From assembly GCA_017962005.1 (NCBI GenBank), contig JAGCWE010000102.1, positions 1 to 33,984 on the forward strand: a stretch of 33,984 nucleotides of DNA. The letters are read 5' to 3'. Under the pieces are notes generated by a model that made no database searches, was not told where the DNA came from, and saw nothing but the letters and a program-made list of their open reading frames with translations. The position numbers were made by a program, and so were the translations under genes. The first letter of the stretch is position 1, and each line of letters begins with the position of its first letter. This stretch comes from Paludibacteraceae bacterium (GTDB taxonomy: Bacteria; Bacteroidota; Bacteroidia; Bacteroidales; Paludibacteraceae). Positions 22,793 through 30,673 of the stretch are shown piece after piece.

Positions 22793-23437
22793 ATGGCAAT
22801 GGCAGGTGACTTACCGAGTGAATTACTGGAGCAGGCGGTCCAACAAATGAACACGCTTCCCGGTGTGGGGCGCAAGACCGCCCTTCGGCTTGTGCTCAAC
22901 CTGCTACGCAGGGACGAAAGGGAGGTGGAGACGTTCGCCAACGCTTTCCTGCGGCTGAAGAAGGAGATTCATTACTGCCGCTGCTGCCATAACCTGAGCG
23001 ACACGGAAGTATGCCCTATATGCAGCAGCCGCAGCCGTGACCGCCGCATAGTGTGCGTGGTGGAGAACGTGCAAGACGTGATGGCGATAGAGAACACGGG
23101 GCAGTACAACGGCTTATATCACGTGCTGGGCGGCATCATCTCACCGATGGACGCGGTCGGTCCGCAGGATATAGAGATTGAATCACTTGCCTCCCGCATA
23201 GAGACCGAACCGATACGGGAAATCATCTTCGCGCTGCCGACCACCATGGAAGGCGACACAACCACCTTCTACATACACCGCCGTCTGCAACAGGTGGAAC
23301 GCAAAGCGCAAGGCGCAGAAAACGAACCTCTCGTATTCAGCCAGATTGCCCGCGGAATGGCCATAGGCAACGAACTGGAATACACGGACGAGGTGACGCT
23401 CGGAAGGTCGATAGTGAACAGACAAATGATAAGTTGA
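22793..23437 (+). CDS. recR: Recombination mediator protein RecR
   Basis: RecR acts with RecF and RecO to load RecA on gapped DNA. The 214-residue protein has the helix-hairpin-helix [14 protein letters not shown] near 24-37, a four-Cys zinc finger [16 protein letters not shown] at about 63-78, and a Toprim domain starting [17 protein letters not shown] with YHVLGG and the Walker B-like region. Either ATG 22793 or ATG 22799 could be the start; both directly abut the heptamer array. The last two codons (Ser, stop) are AGT TGA, formed by the first unit of the next heptamer tract, so its C-terminus was probably set by the repeat. It heads a plus-strand group with a membrane protein, a HAD protein and a GNAT protein. 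Confidence 0.97.
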   Translation: MAMAGDLPSELLEQAVQQMNTLPGVGRKTALRLVLNLLRRDEREVETFANAFLRLKKEIHYCRCCHNLSDTEVCPICSSRSRDRRIVCVVENVQDVMAIENTGQYNGLYHVLGGIISPMDAVGPQDIEIESLASRIETEPIREIIFALPTTMEGDTTTFYIHRRLQQVERKAQGAENEPLVFSQIARGMAIGNELEYTDEVTLGRSIVNRQMIS

Positions 23438-23467
23438 AAGTGGAAAGTTGAAAGTGGAAAGTTGAAA
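23433..23467 (+). repeat. Heptamer tract at the 3' end of recR
   Basis: Five units alternating GTTGAAA and GTGGAAA. The recR TGA (23435-23437) lies in the first unit. The tract ends 19 nt before the next ATG. Confidence 0.9.
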
Positions 23468-23486
23468 GGCAATAATATCTATAAGC

Positions 23487-23945
23487 ATGGAAAAGAAAGA
23501 CGTTGTTAAAAGACTCAACCGCGTGTATTACGGAATGATGGGCGGGGCAGTCGTTGCAGCCGCACTGATGTATTACCTGATAATGAAAGAGGCAGTGCGT
23601 CCCATCGACCCGATGTCCTCCGCCGGTCAAGCAATACAGGGAGTGGTAATCTTTTTAGCGATAGTGTGCATCCCTCTCGGGTTGTACCTCTTCAAACGGC
23701 AGTGCCGCAAGATTAGGGCGATAGAGGACGAGCGCGCGCGTATGGAAGCATATTGGAAAGCGGGGAGGTGGCGGATAGTGACCGTAAGCTTCAGCATGCT
23801 GACCGGCATAGCAGGCTACTACCTGTTAGGCGGCTACCAGTCGATGATATGGATAGCCGCCATCGCCGCGATAGCGTGGTACTTCACCAAACCCACCGAA
23901 CGCAAAATAGAATTAGAACTTCTTCCTGATGACGATAGCTATTGA
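23487..23945 (+). CDS. Small integral membrane protein of unknown function
   Basis: Protein of 152 residues with four predicted membrane helices, near 17-34 (MMGGAVVAAALMYYLIM), 50-68 (GVVIFLAIVCIPLGLYLF), 97-116 (VTVSFSMLTGIAGYYLL) and 118-134 (MIWIAAIAAIAWYF). A charged loop lies between helices two and three (CRKIRAIEDERARMEAYWKAGR). The C-terminus is acidic. I recognise no functional motif. It lies between recR and the HAD gene, and its last 17 nt overlap the HAD start, so translation of the two is probably coupled. Confidence 0.8.
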   Translation: MEKKDVVKRLNRVYYGMMGGAVVAAALMYYLIMKEAVRPIDPMSSAGQAIQGVVIFLAIVCIPLGLYLFKRQCRKIRAIEDERARMEAYWKAGRWRIVTVSFSMLTGIAGYYLLGGYQSMIWIAAIAAIAWYFTKPTERKIELELLPDDDSY

Positions 23946-24366
23946 TTTTGACGGCACGATAGTGCAACACGCCTATCCTGCCATCGGCAAGCCTATTCCG
24001 TTTGCCATTGAGACCCTGAAAATGCTTCAGCAAGTGGACCACCACCAACTCATACTGTGGTCGTGCCGCGAGGGCGCGTTGCTGCAAGAGGCCGTGGACT
24101 ACTGCCACGAGCGCGGACTGGACTTCTATGCCGTGAACAGCAACTATCCCGAAGAACAGCAGCTGGACGCGGAGATGCCTCAAGGCGCATTCACGCCGCG
24201 CAAACTGAAAGCAGACCTGTTCATCGACGACCGCAACCTCGGCGGCATACCCGACTGGGGCGTCATCTACCAGATGATTCACAGCGGCAAACAGTTCAAG
24301 CCGGCCGCCGCAGCCACAGAAACGCCGAAGAAGAAGGAGGGGCTGCTGCAGCGACTTTTTAGTTGA
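23929..24366 (+). CDS. Small HAD-like hydrolase
   Basis: Protein of 145 residues with a minimal HAD fold: motif I IAIDFDGTIV with Asp6 nucleophile and Asp8, motif II-type LILWSCREG near 43-51, and the acidic motif DLFIDDRNLGG near 100. No cap domain is visible, so large substrates such as phosphorylated proteins, sugars or nucleotides are possible; the substrate is not known. The C-terminal tail PKKKEGLLQRLFS is basic. The start overlaps the membrane protein gene by 17 nt. The last codon and stop (AGT TGA) are formed by a heptamer unit, as in recR. Confidence 0.82.
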   Translation: MTIAIDFDGTIVQHAYPAIGKPIPFAIETLKMLQQVDHHQLILWSCREGALLQEAVDYCHERGLDFYAVNSNYPEEQQLDAEMPQGAFTPRKLKADLFIDDRNLGGIPDWGVIYQMIHSGKQFKPAAAATETPKKKEGLLQRLFS

Positions 24367-24389
24367 AAGTTGAAAGTGGAAAGTGGAAA
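24362..24389 (+). repeat. Heptamer tract between HAD and GNAT genes
   Basis: GTTGAAA twice and GTGGAAA twice, followed by a degenerate GGTGAAA. The first unit contains the TGA of the HAD gene (24364-24366). The tract ends 15 nt before the GNAT start. Confidence 0.9.
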
Positions 24390-24404
24390 GGTGAAAGGGA
24401 GACC

Positions 24405-24920
24405 ATGGCTGTTGTTTTGCGCAAGATAGAGCCTACAGACGTGCCGTATCTGTACCAGTGGGAGAACGACGCTTCCGTATGGTCAGAAGGGGCAAACCAT
24501 AATCCGCTGAGCCATCAGGATTTGCGTGACTATGTTGCCCAGACGACAGGCGACATATACCGCGACGGGCAACTGCGGCTTGTCATAGCGATGCGCAACA
24601 CATCGGGGCAACCGGAAGACGGGGCGTGCACGATAGGCTGTGCGGACCTGTTTGACCTCGATGCGCGCAACCGGCGCGCCGCCATCGGGCTGTACATCGC
24701 GCCGGAATACAGAGGGAAAGGTTATGCGGCGGACGTGCTGTCGCAGTTGGAGCAGTATGCCTTCGGCTTTCTGCATCTGCGGGTACTGTATGCCGTGATT
24801 TCCACAAAGAACACGGCGTGCAACACATTGTTTGAGAAATCGGGATATACTCCCTCCACACCGCTGAAAAACTGGACATTGGAAGGCGATGCCGTTATCT
24901 GGATAAAGGCAAAGGAATAA
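24405..24920 (+). CDS. GNAT family N-acetyltransferase
   Basis: Protein of 171 residues of the RimL/SpeG-like GNAT type. It opens with LRKIEPTDVPYLYQWEND, has the beta-bulge strand RRAAIGLYIAPEYRGKGYAADVL in which APEYRGKGYA (near 97-106) is the acetyl-CoA pyrophosphate loop, and ends with NTACNTLFEKSGY, the usual Asn-x-x-x-x-x-x-x-x-x-x-Gly-Tyr region. The acceptor could be a polyamine, a protein N-terminus or an antibiotic; sequence alone does not say. I chose ATG 24405 over an upstream TTG at 24363 because the upstream part is made of heptamer repeat. It closes the recR group. Confidence 0.88.
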   Translation: MAVVLRKIEPTDVPYLYQWENDASVWSEGANHNPLSHQDLRDYVAQTTGDIYRDGQLRLVIAMRNTSGQPEDGACTIGCADLFDLDARNRRAAIGLYIAPEYRGKGYAADVLSQLEQYAFGFLHLRVLYAVISTKNTACNTLFEKSGYTPSTPLKNWTLEGDAVIWIKAKE

Positions 24921-25117
24921 CATTCATTGCGCATCCCTTCGGGAATCACACGCTAATCACCCGCTAATCACCCGCTCTGCCTTGCTTATTTGTACGGTTT
25001 GCCACCCGTCAGGATGCGGACAAGGCAGGAGAGAGAATGGGAATGATTGCGAGGAAGACAGGAAGGGATGAGGGAAGAGACAGGAAATGACAAAGAAGAC
25101 ATAACAAACCAAACTAT
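24921..25117. other. Intergenic region with an 11-bp tandem repeat
   Basis: Gap of 197 nt before the GH13 gene. It holds three tandem copies of an 11-mer (AATCACACGCT, then AATCACCCGCT twice, 24944-24976) and a purine-rich stretch before the ATG. A weak TTCGGG-type hairpin (TCCC/GGGA near 24935) follows the GNAT stop. I find no good match to TAnnTTTG; TACGGTTTG at 24993 has one extra base. Confidence 0.6.
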
Positions 25118-26980
25118 ATGAAGCGATTATCTTTTATTGTAGCCGTGATGTGGCTAATGGCGGGCGTTGCAACACTGCAAGCCAAGGAAACAATGCGCGT
25201 GAGTCACGTGGAGCCGCTCTGCTGGTGGACAGACATGCAGATGCCCCTGCAGCTGATGGTGCACGGCAGCGACCTTGTGAGTTCGACGGTTATGATTCAG
25301 CGCATGAACGGCAAGAAGGCTGTAAAGGGCGAATGCACGGGTCTGCAACTACGGGGACAGCACAATGCCTATTCACCCAACTATCTGTTTCTTGACCTGC
25401 AAGTGAATGAGGCGGGGACGTTCCGCATCACGCTGACGAAAGCGGGCAGGAAGACAAGTTTTGACTATGTGATTGGCGAGCGTCGTGCCGGAAGCCGCGA
25501 ACGAAAGTCATTCACGTCGGCCGACTGCATCTATCTGCTGATGTCCGACCGCTTCTGCGACGGCGACGAGACAAACAACACAATCAGCACCATGCGCGAG
25601 AAAGGCAACAAGCAGAACGTCCACGGCCGCTGGGGCGGTGACATAGCAGGCATAATCAATCAGCTGGACCATATACAGAAAACGGGCGCGACCGCCATCT
25701 GGCCGACTCCGCTGCTGGAGGACAACGAGGCCGAATGGAGTTACCACGGCTATGCCTGCTCGGACTACTACCATATCGACCCGCGCTACGGCTCGAACGA
25801 ACTGTACTGCGAGATGGTACGCAAAGCACACGAGAAAGGTCTGAAAGTGCTGATGGACATGGTGCCGAACCATTGCGGCGCGGCGCACTGGTGGATGGAA
25901 GACCTGCCCTACAAGGACTGGGTCAACCAGTTCGATGAGTTCACGAACACCATCAATGTCTTCTCCGCCAACTACGACGTGAACGCCTCGGCGTACGACC
26001 GCGAACTGAGCACCCGCGGTTGGTTCGACCGCCCGATGCCGGACATGAACCTTGACAACGAGGACCTGCTGCGGTATTTCCAGCAGTGGGCTATATGGTG
26101 GGTGGAGTATGCCGACCTTGACGGCTTGCGCGTTGACACCTACCCTTACATCGGCAAGAAGGCCTCCGCACAGTGGGCACAGGCGATACGGAATGAGTAT
26201 CCGAACCTGAACATCGTGGGCGAATGCTGGACCCGTCCGGCACCTGCCGTTGCGTACTGGCAGTCAGGCACGAAGAACTACGACGGCTACGACTCGGGCC
26301 TGCCGAGCGTGATGGACTTCCCCGTGGAAGAGGCTATCCGTCAGGCACTGGAGAACGACGGGAACTTCTGGGACGGCGGCATGGCGAAAGTGTATAACGC
26401 CGTGGCAATGGACTATCTGTACGCCGATGTCAACCAACTGCTTATGTTTGTCGGCAACCACGATATGGACAGGTTTGCGGACGTTGTGAAGGACGGCGAC
26501 CTGCGGCGCGTCAAGATAGGTCACGCGCTGGTTGCCACCATGCGCGGCATCCCGCAGATATTCGCAGGCGACGAGTACGGTATGCGCTCGTCGGACCGCA
26601 GCCTCGGGCACTCGACCCTGCGTATGCCGCTGCCTCAGCGGGACACGCTGGCGCGCGAGCAACAGGAACTGTATGAGTACGTCAGCCGCCTGTACCAGTG
26701 GCGCAAGAGCGAGCCGGTGCTGCATACGGGACGGACAATGCATTTTCTTGACCGTGGCAACACATACGCGTTCTTCCGCTACAATGAGCGTGAGGCCGTG
26801 TTCGTGTTCGTCAATGCGTCGGAGGAAAGCAAGACCATTCCGACCGCCCATTACGCCGAGATACTGTCGCGCTACAAACCTATCGGGCGCAATGTGCTGA
26901 CAGGCAGCCCTGTTGACATGTTACGCAGTGACCTGACGGCGGAACCGCTGTCCACATTGATTGTGAAAATCAGGAGGTAA
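25118..26980 (+). CDS. GH13 alpha-glucanase, SusA/neopullulanase-like
   Basis: Exported enzyme of 620 residues for starch-type glucans (alpha-1,4, as in neopullulanase/cyclomaltodextrinase). It has a signal peptide (MKRLSFIVAVMWLMAGVATLQA), an N-terminal beta-sandwich (about 25-125), the catalytic barrel, and a C-terminal beta domain. GH13 regions are all present: DMVPNHCG (I), DGLRVDTYPY with nucleophile Asp340 (II), NIVGECW with acid/base Glu369 (III) and FVGNHDMDRF with Asp449 (IV). Placement in the periplasm is likely, as for B. thetaiotaomicron SusA. No susC, susD or susR is near; the next gene is a TolC-like protein 9 nt away, so its transcript probably continues into the export operon. 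The promoter is not clear. Confidence 0.93.
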   Translation: MKRLSFIVAVMWLMAGVATLQAKETMRVSHVEPLCWWTDMQMPLQLMVHGSDLVSSTVMIQRMNGKKAVKGECTGLQLRGQHNAYSPNYLFLDLQVNEAGTFRITLTKAGRKTSFDYVIGERRAGSRERKSFTSADCIYLLMSDRFCDGDETNNTISTMREKGNKQNVHGRWGGDIAGIINQLDHIQKTGATAIWPTPLLEDNEAEWSYHGYACSDYYHIDPRYGSNELYCEMVRKAHEKGLKVLMDMVPNHCGAAHWWMEDLPYKDWVNQFDEFTNTINVFSANYDVNASAYDRELSTRGWFDRPMPDMNLDNEDLLRYFQQWAIWWVEYADLDGLRVDTYPYIGKKASAQWAQAIRNEYPNLNIVGECWTRPAPAVAYWQSGTKNYDGYDSGLPSVMDFPVEEAIRQALENDGNFWDGGMAKVYNAVAMDYLYADVNQLLMFVGNHDMDRFADVVKDGDLRRVKIGHALVATMRGIPQIFAGDEYGMRSSDRSLGHSTLRMPLPQRDTLAREQQELYEYVSRLYQWRKSEPVLHTGRTMHFLDRGNTYAFFRYNEREAVFVFVNASEESKTIPTAHYAEILSRYKPIGRNVLTGSPVDMLRSDLTAEPLSTLIVKIRR

Positions 26981-26989
26981 GTTCATCCG

Positions 26990-28417
26990 ATGAAACGCTT
27001 GTCAGCCATACTGTCAGGGGCAGTGCTTGTGTGTGCCATGCATGCGCAACCGGTGGTTCTCACCCTTGACTCGTGCCGGAGTATGGCTCTGAACAGCACC
27101 ATCAAGAGCCGCATAGACCGCGAGAACGTGCAGGCTGCCAAGTACGCAAGCCAGGCAGTGACGGCACGCTTCTTCCCGCAGGTGAGCGCCAACGGTGTCT
27201 ATCTGTGGAACTCGCGCCACGCCTACGTGCTGCCGCAGATAATGGACACGCGGTTCGGCTCAATCGGTCTGGACGGACTGACGTTCAACAACTCCTATAT
27301 CGATGCCGCAGGGCAGTATCTGCCGCGGACAACGGAGTGGATTAACGAGATGACCGGCGCGATGTACGGCGACCTGTACAACCGGTTCGACATTGACATG
27401 ACGCACGTCCTCGTCGGCCAGGTGGGTGTGGTGCAGCCCGTGTATGTGGGCGGGCGAATCATCTTCGCGCAGAAGATGGCACGCTCGCTGGAACGGATAG
27501 CCCAAATCAACGCCCACAAGAACCAAACAGACGTGACGGTGGAGACAGAGGAGGCGTACTGGCGCGTCCTGTCCGTGGAGGAAAAGAAGAGGCTGGCCGA
27601 ACGGTATCTGTCGCTGGTCAAGCAATTAGAGGAAGATGTGCTTGCCGCACAGGAAGAGGGAATGGCGACGAATGCGGACGTGCTGCAGGTCAAGATGGCA
27701 CTGGGCGACGCCGAATCGTCGTTAGCGCAGGCACGTAACGGTCTGACCCTCTCGCGGATGGCACTCTGCCAGATAATCGGTCTGCCGCTTGAAACGGACA
27801 TATCGCTTGGCGACAGCGCGCGTCTGGACAGCATGTCGCTGACGGACCTGTCGGTGGACATGCTGCAAATAAAGTCGCATCGCGAGGAGTTACAACTGCT
27901 GGGCGAACTCAGCAACGTCGCGCGGTCGGGAGTGGGTCTGGCGGCAGCAGGACTACAGCCCAACATAGTGGCATCCGCCAACTACGTCATCACCAACCCG
28001 AGCGTGGCAGACGGCTTCAACAAGAGTTTCGAGGGCTTCTTCTCCGCCGGTGTGGCAGTGAACATCCCCATTGCCCATGCCTCGGACATCCTTGCGGTAC
28101 GCGCCGCCAAGCACAAGGCCAAAGCGATGGAACTGCAACTGGAGGAGGCACGGCAGAAAATAGAGCTTCAGGCCACGCAGTCGGCGCAGAAAGTGAACGA
28201 GGCGCGCTACCGGCTGGCGTACTCGAAGACGGCTCTGGCACACAGCGAGGAGATACTGCGATACGCGCAGGACTCTTACGCGGAGGGGATGCTGACCGCG
28301 ACCGACCTGATGAAGGCGCAGACGGCATGGCACAAGGCATACACGGAAAAGATTGACGCCGCCATCGCCCTGCGGATGGCGGAGATAACATACAAGAAAC
28401 ACACAGGACAATTGTAA
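26990..28417 (+). CDS. TolC family outer-membrane efflux protein
   Basis: Outer-membrane channel of 475 residues with a signal peptide (MKRLSAILSGAVLVCAMHA) and the two TolC-type repeats. LTLDSCRSMALNSTIKSR opens the first helix pair. Long amphipathic helices (about 160-250 and 370-460) are rich in Ala, Glu and Gln, and YVGGRIIFAQKMARS marks a strand-to-helix turn. The C-terminal YAQDSYAEGMLTATDLMKAQTAWHKAY is typical. It should form the trimeric exit duct for the HlyD/ABC-2 pump coded just downstream. AGGAGG at 26972-26977, overlapping the end of the GH13 gene, may serve as its ribosome site although the 12-nt spacing is long. Stop TAA is followed directly by a heptamer tract. Confidence 0.92.
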   Translation: MKRLSAILSGAVLVCAMHAQPVVLTLDSCRSMALNSTIKSRIDRENVQAAKYASQAVTARFFPQVSANGVYLWNSRHAYVLPQIMDTRFGSIGLDGLTFNNSYIDAAGQYLPRTTEWINEMTGAMYGDLYNRFDIDMTHVLVGQVGVVQPVYVGGRIIFAQKMARSLERIAQINAHKNQTDVTVETEEAYWRVLSVEEKKRLAERYLSLVKQLEEDVLAAQEEGMATNADVLQVKMALGDAESSLAQARNGLTLSRMALCQIIGLPLETDISLGDSARLDSMSLTDLSVDMLQIKSHREELQLLGELSNVARSGVGLAAAGLQPNIVASANYVITNPSVADGFNKSFEGFFSAGVAVNIPIAHASDILAVRAAKHKAKAMELQLEEARQKIELQATQSAQKVNEARYRLAYSKTALAHSEEILRYAQDSYAEGMLTATDLMKAQTAWHKAYTEKIDAAIALRMAEITYKKHTGQL

Positions 28418-28452
28418 GTTGAAAGTTGAAAGCTGAAAGTTGAAAGTTGGAA
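28418..28452 (+). repeat. Heptamer tract between tolC-like and hlyD-like genes
   Basis: Five units: GTTGAAA, GTTGAAA, GCTGAAA, GTTGAAA, GTTGGAA. It starts at the base after the TAA stop codon and ends 29 nt before the next ATG. Confidence 0.9.
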
Positions 28453-28481
28453 GAAGTTTATATGTTAAAAGTTTAGAGAAT

Positions 28482-29483
28482 ATGGAGCAGAATAAATATA
28501 AGATGAACGCACGCAAGGACCTTCTTCTTGGTCTGGGCGTGCTGTTTGCCGTGATAGTCATAGTGGCTTTGATAGGCATCTTCGCCCTCAAACCGGAGAA
28601 GACAGAGATTTATGGCGAGGCGGAAGCGACAGAGTACCGCATATCCGGCAAAGTGCCCGGACGCATTGAGATGTATCTTGCGGAGGAAGGCGACCAAGTG
28701 AAGAAAGGCGACACGCTTGTTATTATCAACTCGCCAGAAGTGGAGGCGAAGATGACGCAGGCGGTAGCGGCACGCAACGCCGCCGAGGCACAGAACCAAA
28801 AGGCCATCCGCGGTGCCCGCGAGGAGCAGATACAGGGAGCATACGAACTGTACCAGAAGGCGTTAGCGGGCGAGGAAGTATATCGCAAGTCGTTCGAGCG
28901 GGTGGACCGCCTGTACCAAAAGGGCGTGGTGACGGCACAGAAACGCGACGAGATGGAGGCGGAATACAAGGTGGCACAGGCTAATGTGAAAGCCGCCAAG
29001 TCGCAGTATGACATGGCACTGAAGGGCGCGCAGGAAGAAGACAAGGCAGCCGCGCGCGCACTGGTCGCCCGCGTGGACGGAGTGATAGACGAAATCAACA
29101 TAGCCAAGTCGGAGCGTTATCTTGTCAGTCCGGTGGACGGAGAGGTGAGCGAGTGCTTCCCCCACGTAGGCGAACTGGTGGGACAGGGAATGCCCGTCAT
29201 GTCGGTGGTGGACATGAACGATGTTTGGTTCCATTTCGCCATCCGCGAGGACATGCTTCGCGACATAACCATGGGCAGCGAGTTGCAGGTGCGTATTCCC
29301 GCACTGGGCGACGAGACCTACCCCGTCCAGGTCACATTCATCAAGGTGATGGCAAGTTACGCCACCTGGCGTTCGACACAGACCAGCGGCGGATACGACA
29401 TCAAGACCTTCGATGTGAAGGCTCGCCCGCTAAGCGACATACCCAATCTTCGTCCCGGAATGACGGCTGTGGTGGCAAGATAG
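28482..29483 (+). CDS. HlyD family periplasmic adaptor (membrane fusion protein)
   Basis: Protein of 333 residues with an N-terminal membrane anchor near 14-36 (LLLGLGVLFAVIVIVALIGIFAL). The first half of the lipoyl domain is ISGKVPGRIEMYLAEEGDQVKKGDTL near 50-75. A long coiled coil follows (about 85-205, Ala/Glu/Gln/Lys-rich). The second lipoyl half is SERYLVSPVDGEVSECFPHVGELVGQG, with the beta-barrel domain after it. It bridges the ABC-2 permeases of the inner membrane and the TolC channel. ATG 28482 is chosen; an upstream TTG at 28440 would put repeat sequence in the protein. The next gene begins 1 nt after the TAG. Confidence 0.92.
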   Translation: MEQNKYKMNARKDLLLGLGVLFAVIVIVALIGIFALKPEKTEIYGEAEATEYRISGKVPGRIEMYLAEEGDQVKKGDTLVIINSPEVEAKMTQAVAARNAAEAQNQKAIRGAREEQIQGAYELYQKALAGEEVYRKSFERVDRLYQKGVVTAQKRDEMEAEYKVAQANVKAAKSQYDMALKGAQEEDKAAARALVARVDGVIDEINIAKSERYLVSPVDGEVSECFPHVGELVGQGMPVMSVVDMNDVWFHFAIREDMLRDITMGSELQVRIPALGDETYPVQVTFIKVMASYATWRSTQTSGGYDIKTFDVKARPLSDIPNLRPGMTAVVAR

Positions 29484-29484
29484 G

Positions 29485-30669
29485 ATGCTGTTCGTTTCCC
29501 GTCAGATAGCGATTGTTCTCCGCGTGGCGAAGCGTGAAGTGCGGATGCTGCTCCGGCGGCCCGTGTATATCTTCTCCACGATTTTCGTGATGTTCTTCTC
29601 CTGCGTGTTCTTTCTGACCCTGTTCAAGACAGGTTCGCCGGAGAAACTGCCCATCGCAGTGGTCGATATGGACCGCTCGTCCATATCGCGGCGGCTGGTA
29701 CACGAACTCAATGCCACGCAACTGGTTGAGGTGGTGACGGTGACGGAGACATACGAGCAGGCACGGGTGCTGATGCAGCAAGGCAAGGTGTATGCGTTTG
29801 CCGTCGTTCCCGACAGGTTCTACGCCGACCTGGCGTCCTTCAAGCGTCCCGAGGTGGTTGTCTATCTCAACAACGCATATACCCTGAGCACCAATACCGC
29901 CTACAAACAGCTGATGACGGTGATGACACTGGCTTCCGGCGCGTTCCAGCGGGAGGTGCTGCGCAAGAAGGGAATGCCTGAGTATATGATTATGAAGCGG
30001 CTGCAACCCATCGCCATCGAGAGCCATTTCATAGGCAATCCGTCGGGCAACTACATGGTCTATCTTTCGGGCGTGCTGCTGCCGGGCATACTGGGGCTGA
30101 TAGTGCTGATGATAACCATCTATTCCATCGGTTCGGAACTGAAATGGAAGACCTCGCGCGAGTGGCTGAACGCGGCACAAGGCAGTTTCACCCGGGCCAT
30201 AACAGGCAAACTGCTGCCCCATGTGGTGCTGTACTGCGCGATGGGCGTGACGATGAACATCATTATGGTACGCATGATGCACTTCCCCATACACGGCAGT
30301 TTCGTATGGCTGAACGTGGGCATGGTGGCCTATATACTTGCGATGCAATCGATTGCCGTCACATTCGTGGGGATTATTCCGATGCTCCGCACTGCCCTTT
30401 CCGCAGGCGCTTTGTACGGGATGCTGTCCTTCTCATTGTGCGGATTCACATTTCCCAAGGAGGGAATGCTGCCCTTTGTACAGGCCCTGACCAACCTGTT
30501 CCCGTTGCGGCACTATTATCTTGTCTATGTGAACGAGGTGCTGCTGGGGAATCCCATCACGCAATCGCTGCCGTCGGTGGCAGTGCTGATTGTCTTTACC
30601 GGTTTGCAACTGCTTATCATGAAGCGGCTGCACCGCGCTTTGAAATTCCAGTATTTCCCAAAAGACTGA
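29485..30669 (+). CDS. ABC-2 type permease (YhhJ/DrrB-like), first of two
   Basis: Integral membrane protein of 394 residues. It has one N-terminal membrane helix near 26-46 (VYIFSTIFVMFFSCVFFLTLF) and a large extracytoplasmic domain (about 50-175: LPIAVVDMDRSSISRRLV and YAFAVVPDRFYADL are typical of the family). About five more helices follow to residue 385. There is no ATP-binding domain. With the next gene it probably forms a heterodimeric transmembrane pore for a tripartite exporter with the HlyD and TolC proteins. The substrate is unknown; related systems carry drugs, lipids or fatty acids. It is 1 nt downstream of hlyD and 4 nt upstream of the second permease. Confidence 0.9.
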   Translation: MLFVSRQIAIVLRVAKREVRMLLRRPVYIFSTIFVMFFSCVFFLTLFKTGSPEKLPIAVVDMDRSSISRRLVHELNATQLVEVVTVTETYEQARVLMQQGKVYAFAVVPDRFYADLASFKRPEVVVYLNNAYTLSTNTAYKQLMTVMTLASGAFQREVLRKKGMPEYMIMKRLQPIAIESHFIGNPSGNYMVYLSGVLLPGILGLIVLMITIYSIGSELKWKTSREWLNAAQGSFTRAITGKLLPHVVLYCAMGVTMNIIMVRMMHFPIHGSFVWLNVGMVAYILAMQSIAVTFVGIIPMLRTALSAGALYGMLSFSLCGFTFPKEGMLPFVQALTNLFPLRHYYLVYVNEVLLGNPITQSLPSVAVLIVFTGLQLLIMKRLHRALKFQYFPKD

Positions 30670-30673
30670 AGAG

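Noticed and set aside
22593..22941. Minus-strand frames of repeating Cys-Leu-Leu-Ser-Val-Val sequence upstream of recR.
   Set aside because: Produced by translating the 7-bp array; the periodic peptide is an artefact of the repeat.
24363..24404. Extension of the GNAT protein to an upstream TTG, and likewise of the HlyD protein to a TTG at 28440.
   Set aside because: Both extensions consist largely of 7-bp repeat sequence; ATG starts at 24405 and 28482 fit the families.
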